From Slackia equolifaciens (GTDB taxonomy: Bacteria; Actinomycetota; Coriobacteriia; Coriobacteriales; Eggerthellaceae), in NCBI RefSeq assembly GCF_003725995.1, contig NZ_QIBX01000010.1, positions 28,447-92,446 of the forward strand: a stretch of DNA of 64,000 nucleotides, in the 5' to 3' direction. The notes beneath the pieces were generated by a model. That model did not search any database. It was not told where the DNA came from and saw only the letters and a program-made list of their open reading frames with translations. This document shows, in pieces, positions 60,314 to 64,000 of this stretch. Numbering within the stretch: position 1 is the stretch's first letter; every line of letters starts with the position of its first letter. The translations under genes and the position numbers were made by a program.

Positions 60314-62404
60314 ATGACTGCATTAGAGGAGCGCTTCGGCACCATGGTCTTCTCGGACCACATGATGAAGAAGTATCTGCCATCGGATGTGTACAAACAG
60401 CTCAACCGCACCATCAAGGAGGGCGAACCGCTCGCGCTCGATGTGGCGAACGCCGTGGCGCACGCCATGAAGGAATGGGCACTCGAACGCGGGGCCACGC
60501 ATTACGCGCACTGGTTCCAGCCGCTCTCGTGCATCACATCCGAAAAGCACGACGGGTTCCTTGAGCCCGTTGGCGACGGCACCGCGATCGCCAAATTCAG
60601 CGGCAAGGAGCTGGTGCAGGGCGAGCCCGACGCGTCGAGCTTCCCCAACGGCGGCCTGCGCGCTACCTTCGAGGCGCGCGGATACACCGCATGGGACCCC
60701 ACTTCGCCGGCGTTCATCAAGGACGAGGTGCTGTGCATTCCCACGGCGTTCTGCTCCTACACCGGCGAGGCCCTCGACAAAAAGACTCCGCTCTTGCGTT
60801 CCATGGCGGCCGTCGACGCGCAGGCGAAGCGCGTGCTGGCGCTGTTCGGCAAGCACCCGCGGTCGGTCACGCCCACCATCGGCAACGAGCAGGAATATTT
60901 CCTGATTCCCGAGGACGCCTACGCCAAGCGCCAGGACCTGATCATGTGCGGTCGCACGCTGTTCGGCGCGCCGCCGTGCAAGGGCCAGGAGCTCGAGGAG
61001 CACTACTTTGGCGCCATTCGCCCAACGGTGAACGCCTTCATGAAGGAGCTCGACGACGCGCTGTGGGCCATTGGCATTCCCGCAAAGACCAAGCACAACG
61101 AGGTCGCGCCCGCCCAGCACGAGCTGGCGCCGGTGTTCGCCAACGCCAACGTTGCCGTCGACCAGAACCTCCTCATCATGGAGGAAATGCGCCTTCTCGC
61201 CAGCCATCACGGCCTGGTGTGCCTGCAGCACGAGAAGCCGTTCGAAGGCATAAATGGGTCGGGCAAGCATAACAACTGGTCGCTTGCCACCGAAAACGCC
61301 AACCTGCTGGACCCCGGCGACACGCCCGAGGACAACGTGCAGTTCCTGGTGTTTCTCGCATGTGTGATCGAAGCCGTGGACGATTACCAGGATCTGCTGC
61401 GCATGAGCGTCGCTACCTGCGGAAACGACCATCGTCTGGGCGCTAACGAGGCACCGCCTGCCATCATCTCGATCTTTTTGGGCGACCAACTGCAGGAGAT
61501 CGTCGACCGGATTATCGCCGGAGAGCATGCCGCACATGCCACGCAGTCGCTCATCGACTTCGGCGTGGACGTGCTGCCCACCCTGGACCGCGACGCCACC
61601 GACCGCAATCGCACCAGCCCCTTCGCCTTCACGGGCAACAAGTTCGAGTTCCGCATGCCGGGATCGGCCGTGAACGTGTCCGATGCGAACATGGTGCTCG
61701 ACGCCGCGGTGGCGAAGTCGCTCAAGAGCTTCGCCGACGCCATGGAGGAAGTGCCCGCCGACGAATTCGCCTCGGCGGCCCTCGCCTACATAAAGCAAAC
61801 GCTCACCGATCACCAACGCATCCTCTTTGGCGGCGATGGCTATTCGGAAGAGTGGCATCAGGAAGCCGCCCGCCGCGGACTGGCCAACCTGCCCACCACG
61901 GCTGATGCGCTGCCGTGCTTCGTAGCACCCAAGAATTTGGCGCTCTTCGAGGAGATGGGCGTGCTCTCCGAAACCGAGGCGAGAAGCCGTTACGAGGTCA
62001 AGCTGGAAAAATACTGCAAGCGCATGAACATCGAGGCAAACACGATGGAGCGCATGGCGCGGCGCACCTATCTGCCGCAGGTAAGCGCCTATGCGAACAA
62101 GGTGGCGAAGGGCATCGCCATAGTGACCGAAGTCGCCCCCGATGTTCCCATGGAAGATGAGCGCGGCGAACTGGCTACGTTAGCCGAAGGCGTGCATGAG
62201 ATATATGTGAGCCTCGAGGCCCTTTCGAAAGCCCATTCCGATGCCGAGAGCCTTGGCGATTTCCAGGAGCGAGCGAACGCCTACGCCCACGACGTGACGC
62301 CCGCCATGGAAGCGCTGCGCGCCGCCGTGGACGCAATGGAGCCCATCGTGGCTCGCGACTACTGGCCCGTTCCCACCTACGACGACATGCTGTTTTACTG
62401 CTAG
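60314..62404 (+). CDS. glnN: Glutamine synthetase type III
   Basis: Makes glutamine from glutamate and ammonia. At 696 residues it matches the large GSIII class, distinct from the 450-residue GlnA. Motifs: [42 protein letters not shown], the metal-binding [52 protein letters not shown] and [19 protein letters not shown] precedes the ATG by six bases. It is transcribed divergently from the transporter gene and has its own terminator; no ammonium transporter is adjacent. Confidence 0.97.
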   Translation: MTALEERFGTMVFSDHMMKKYLPSDVYKQLNRTIKEGEPLALDVANAVAHAMKEWALERGATHYAHWFQPLSCITSEKHDGFLEPVGDGTAIAKFSGKELVQGEPDASSFPNGGLRATFEARGYTAWDPTSPAFIKDEVLCIPTAFCSYTGEALDKKTPLLRSMAAVDAQAKRVLALFGKHPRSVTPTIGNEQEYFLIPEDAYAKRQDLIMCGRTLFGAPPCKGQELEEHYFGAIRPTVNAFMKELDDALWAIGIPAKTKHNEVAPAQHELAPVFANANVAVDQNLLIMEEMRLLASHHGLVCLQHEKPFEGINGSGKHNNWSLATENANLLDPGDTPEDNVQFLVFLACVIEAVDDYQDLLRMSVATCGNDHRLGANEAPPAIISIFLGDQLQEIVDRIIAGEHAAHATQSLIDFGVDVLPTLDRDATDRNRTSPFAFTGNKFEFRMPGSAVNVSDANMVLDAAVAKSLKSFADAMEEVPADEFASAALAYIKQTLTDHQRILFGGDGYSEEWHQEAARRGLANLPTTADALPCFVAPKNLALFEEMGVLSETEARSRYEVKLEKYCKRMNIEANTMERMARRTYLPQVSAYANKVAKGIAIVTEVAPDVPMEDERGELATLAEGVHEIYVSLEALSKAHSDAESLGDFQERANAYAHDVTPAMEALRAAVDAMEPIVARDYWPVPTYDDMLFYC

Positions 62405-62410
62405 GCGCCG

Positions 62411-62526
62411 CTGCTAGAGTCCACCGCAGGGTTCCACCGCTAGGCTTCACCGCAGGGTTCCACTGCAAGTTCTACGGCTGGGTTCCACTGCAAGGTTTCA
62501 CTACAAGGTTTCACTGCAAGCATGGC
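62411..62526. repeat. About nine degenerate 13-base tandem repeats
   Basis: Units such as ccgcagggttcca and ctgcaaggtttca follow each other from just after the glnN stop to 62526, with substitutions in every unit. One is 12 bases long. No coding potential is evident. Confidence 0.75.
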
Positions 62527-62573
62527 TTCCGTCGCAAGCAATAACGTCTTGCCGCAAGTAACCATACGCCATC

Positions 62574-62605
62574 GAGGCCGGAGCATTGCGCTCCGGCCTC
62601 TTTTT
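62574..62605 (+). terminator. Terminator of glnN
   Basis: GAGGCCGGAGC (62574-62584) pairs perfectly with GCTCCGGCCTC (62590-62600) around ATTGC, followed by TTTTT. It is 170 bases beyond the glnN stop because the tandem repeat lies between. Confidence 0.93.
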
Positions 62606-62702
62606 CTTCCATGCGCCAGCCCGACAAAGAGGCGCTTCGTTTGCGTACGCAAAGGCGCCATTACGCCTCTCCGCGTCAGGATCTTTTTGCGCGCACTCAG
62701 AC

Positions 62703-63068
62703 ATGGAACGGTCTTCGTCGCCTGAGAAGATGCGCTGTATCGCACGAGCTTTGAGCGAGACTCGCCCCAAATGGGTCTTCTGCCCGCATGCGGCCGCGGC
62801 GTTTCATGGGTTCTACGTATCGGGTCACCTCGCACGGCGCATTCACGTAGCTCATGGAAGCCCGAAGCACCCCAAGGGTCGCGGAATCATCGTTCACCAC
62901 AAGAAGAAGTCGCTTGAATCGACCCACGTGAACAAAACGCCCGTAACGTCTCTCCTCGAGACAACGATCGATTGCCATTCGCGCTCGAGTTTCATAGACG
63001 GCTTGCCTGTCGCTGATTCGGCGCTCGCACGTTTGGGCATAAGCTACGCCAATTCATCGACCTCATAG
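62703..63068 (+). pseudogene. Remnant of an AbiEi-like/DUF559-type protein
   Basis: The frame reads MRCIARALSETRPKWVFCPH, AAAAFHGFYVSGHLARRIHV, then TPVTSLLETTIDCHSRSS and GLPVADSALARLGISYANS before a stop. This wording (short helix, WxFC, AAxxxGxxV, HV, TxLLxTxxDC, ALxxADSAL) is what I recall for the middle part of coriobacterial proteins with an AbiEi antitoxin-like domain followed by an endonuclease-like domain. The N-terminal DNA-binding part and the C-terminal nuclease part are missing, and no ribosome-binding site is apparent. I take it as a fragment of a decayed gene; the family assignment is from memory and not certain. Confidence 0.45.
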
Positions 63069-63212
63069 AGTCGAGCAACCAGCGCGGAACACGAAGGGCC
63101 CTTGCGACAGCAAAGCACGCCGACAATTCTGGCTCCGCTCCCGCTGCTGCCGCGTCGCTCTGGCGAACCCGTCGCGCCGGCGCTCACGGGGCGCCCGAAG
63201 CGCGGAGCTTAG

Positions 63213-63355
63213 AAACAAACGGCGATTTGCTGCAGTTTTTGAGGGATGCCCCGAGTACACCGCCGTTGAGCTTCGCGTTTTCCCAGTTCACGGCCTCGCG
63301 CCGATTGGGCTACTTTGGGAGACGCGAGAAAACTGCAGCAAATCGCCGTTTGTTT
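63213..63355. repeat. 26-base perfect inverted repeat
   Basis: AAACAAACGGCGATTTGCTG continuing to 63238 is the exact complement of 63330-63355, with a 91-base centre. The right arm is also the first unit of the direct array that follows. Confidence 0.85.
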
Positions 63356-63580
63356 GCGGGACGGATTTTACGCGGTTGCGGAATGACGTTTATGCGGCGG
63401 CAAATCGGCGTTTGTTTGTGGGGGCGACGTTTACGCGGTTGCAGAGCGACGTTCATGCGTCAGCAAATCGCCGTTTGTTTGAGGAACGACTTTTATGCGG
63501 TTGCGAAACGACGCTTGTGCTGCAGCAAATCGCCGTGTTTTTGCAGAGCGACGTTTGTTCTGCAGCAAATAGGCGTTCTC
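63338..63580. repeat. Direct array with 62-63-base period
   Basis: GCAAATCGCCGTTTGTTT or a close variant starts at 63338, 63400, 63463, 63525 and 63565, i.e. with steps of 62, 63, 62 and 40 bases. The sequence between copies is also similar (gacgtttacgcggttgc variants), so the whole unit is repeated, which excludes a CRISPR array. Confidence 0.8.
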
Positions 63581-63849
63581 TGCATCCGGGCGCCGGGATC
63601 CGCCCCTCGCCGACTCTGGAGGCGGCGCCGAAGTTCAGACACCCTGCCCCGCGTCCGCTGCCGCCGGCCCGCCGCCGCGTCCGCCGGCATCGCGTTACTC
63701 TGGCGAATCCGCCGTGCTGACGCCTGGGGGCGCCTGCCCCTGACTCGTCTTATGAAGCATCACGGCGTCTCGCACGTTACCTGAAGAGACTCTCGTCGCA
63801 CGTTTAATCGCGCGATATAGCTCAAATACAAAGGACGTCAAATTTACGG

Positions 63850-64000
63850 TGATTCTGCCCGCGCGAGGCTGCTGGGGGTGCGGCAGAAATCCTGGAAGGC
63901 GGGGTGGGCGGGAAGGAGCCCGGATGTTTTCCGAGGAGCAGAAGAGGGCGGCGCTCGAGCTCTACGACGAGCTCGGCAGCGCCGGGAGGACCGTCGAGAG
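63850..64000 (+). mobile_element. Left end of an insertion sequence (partial)
   Basis: A probable left terminal sequence starts with TGATTCTGCCCGCGCGAGG near 63850; GGCAGAAATC follows at 63881-63890 and could pair with it. It leads into a transposase start. Upstream of it lies low-GC sequence unlike the GC-rich inside. The exact end and family are uncertain, as the element leaves the window. Confidence 0.5.
63924..64000 (+). CDS. Transposase, N-terminal fragment (IS3-like OrfA)
   Basis: The ATG at 63924 has AAGGAG five bases upstream. The visible start is MFSEEQKRAALELYDELGSA, typical of the helix-turn-helix N terminus of IS3-family OrfA proteins. Almost every codon ends in G or C, more extreme than in the surrounding genes. 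It continues beyond the window. Confidence 0.6.
   Translation, partial: MFSEEQKRAALELYDELGSAGRTVE

Noticed and set aside
63338..63580. Possible CRISPR array because of regular spacing
   Set aside because: The sequences between repeats are themselves similar, the step is 62-63 bases with an 18-base core, and no cas gene is nearby.

Overview
The window is high-GC DNA with mostly minus-strand genes. It looks like a chromosomal segment from an anaerobic actinobacterium of the class Coriobacteriia, most likely the Eggerthellaceae. The inference rests on the gene mix: a group 1-type membrane [NiFe] hydrogenase, rubrerythrin and desulfoferrodoxin, a type III glutamine synthetase, several flavin/Fe-S redox proteins, GC-rich actinobacterial codon use and Shine-Dalgarno starts mixed with apparently leaderless starts. 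The genus cannot be fixed from the sequence alone.

Layout. 1-8.8 kb: a minus-strand run whose transcription order is rplU-rpmA-obgE-proB-proA-nadD-yqeK-rsfS, then an MTA/SAH nucleosidase and an unknown gene cut by the left edge. 8.9-13.5 kb: DNA polymerase I and a divergent LtaS-like phosphoglycerol transferase. 14.0-17.1 kb: a methionine uptake locus (metN-metI-metQ). It is preceded by a consensus promoter and a Met-codon-rich leader ORF, and its substrate-binding protein has its two halves in swapped order. 17.2-20.3 kb: era, a zinc-ribbon membrane protein and phoH. 20.4-24.6 kb: an iron/cobalamin-type ABC importer and an AhbD-like radical SAM protein. 25.6-31.3 kb: an NdpA-like protein, a three-subunit uptake hydrogenase and rubrerythrin. 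31.5-39.8 kb: a MutY-like glycosylase without Fe-S cysteines, an Rrf2 regulator, a pseudo-AAA protein, a HAD phosphatase and a heterodimeric ABC exporter. 40.2-40.4 kb: two identical tRNA-Asp genes. 40.9-54.1 kb: O-acetylhomoserine sulfhydrylase, a YczE-like membrane protein, a PAP2 phosphatase, murB, a redox cluster (ArsC-like, two FAD proteins, a Cys-rich protein, NifU-like, desulfoferrodoxin), then lgt, an LCP protein and murA. 55.2-62.4 kb: a flavoprotein, a small basic protein whose reading frame runs through its own terminator, tsf, rpsB, an ArsB/NhaD-type transporter and glnN. 62.6-64.0 kb: a gene remnant, a repeat array and the left end of an insertion sequence.

The most unusual observations are: (1) a circularly permuted MetQ; (2) a 30-residue methionine-rich leader peptide before metNI, which suggests ribosome-mediated control by methionine; (3) a small basic protein with an intrinsic terminator inside its frame, an arrangement known from tmRNA-controlled ribosome-rescue factors; (4) several genes whose -10 box sits 7-8 bases before the ATG. 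Intergenic regions are rich in inverted and tandem repeats, described one by one.
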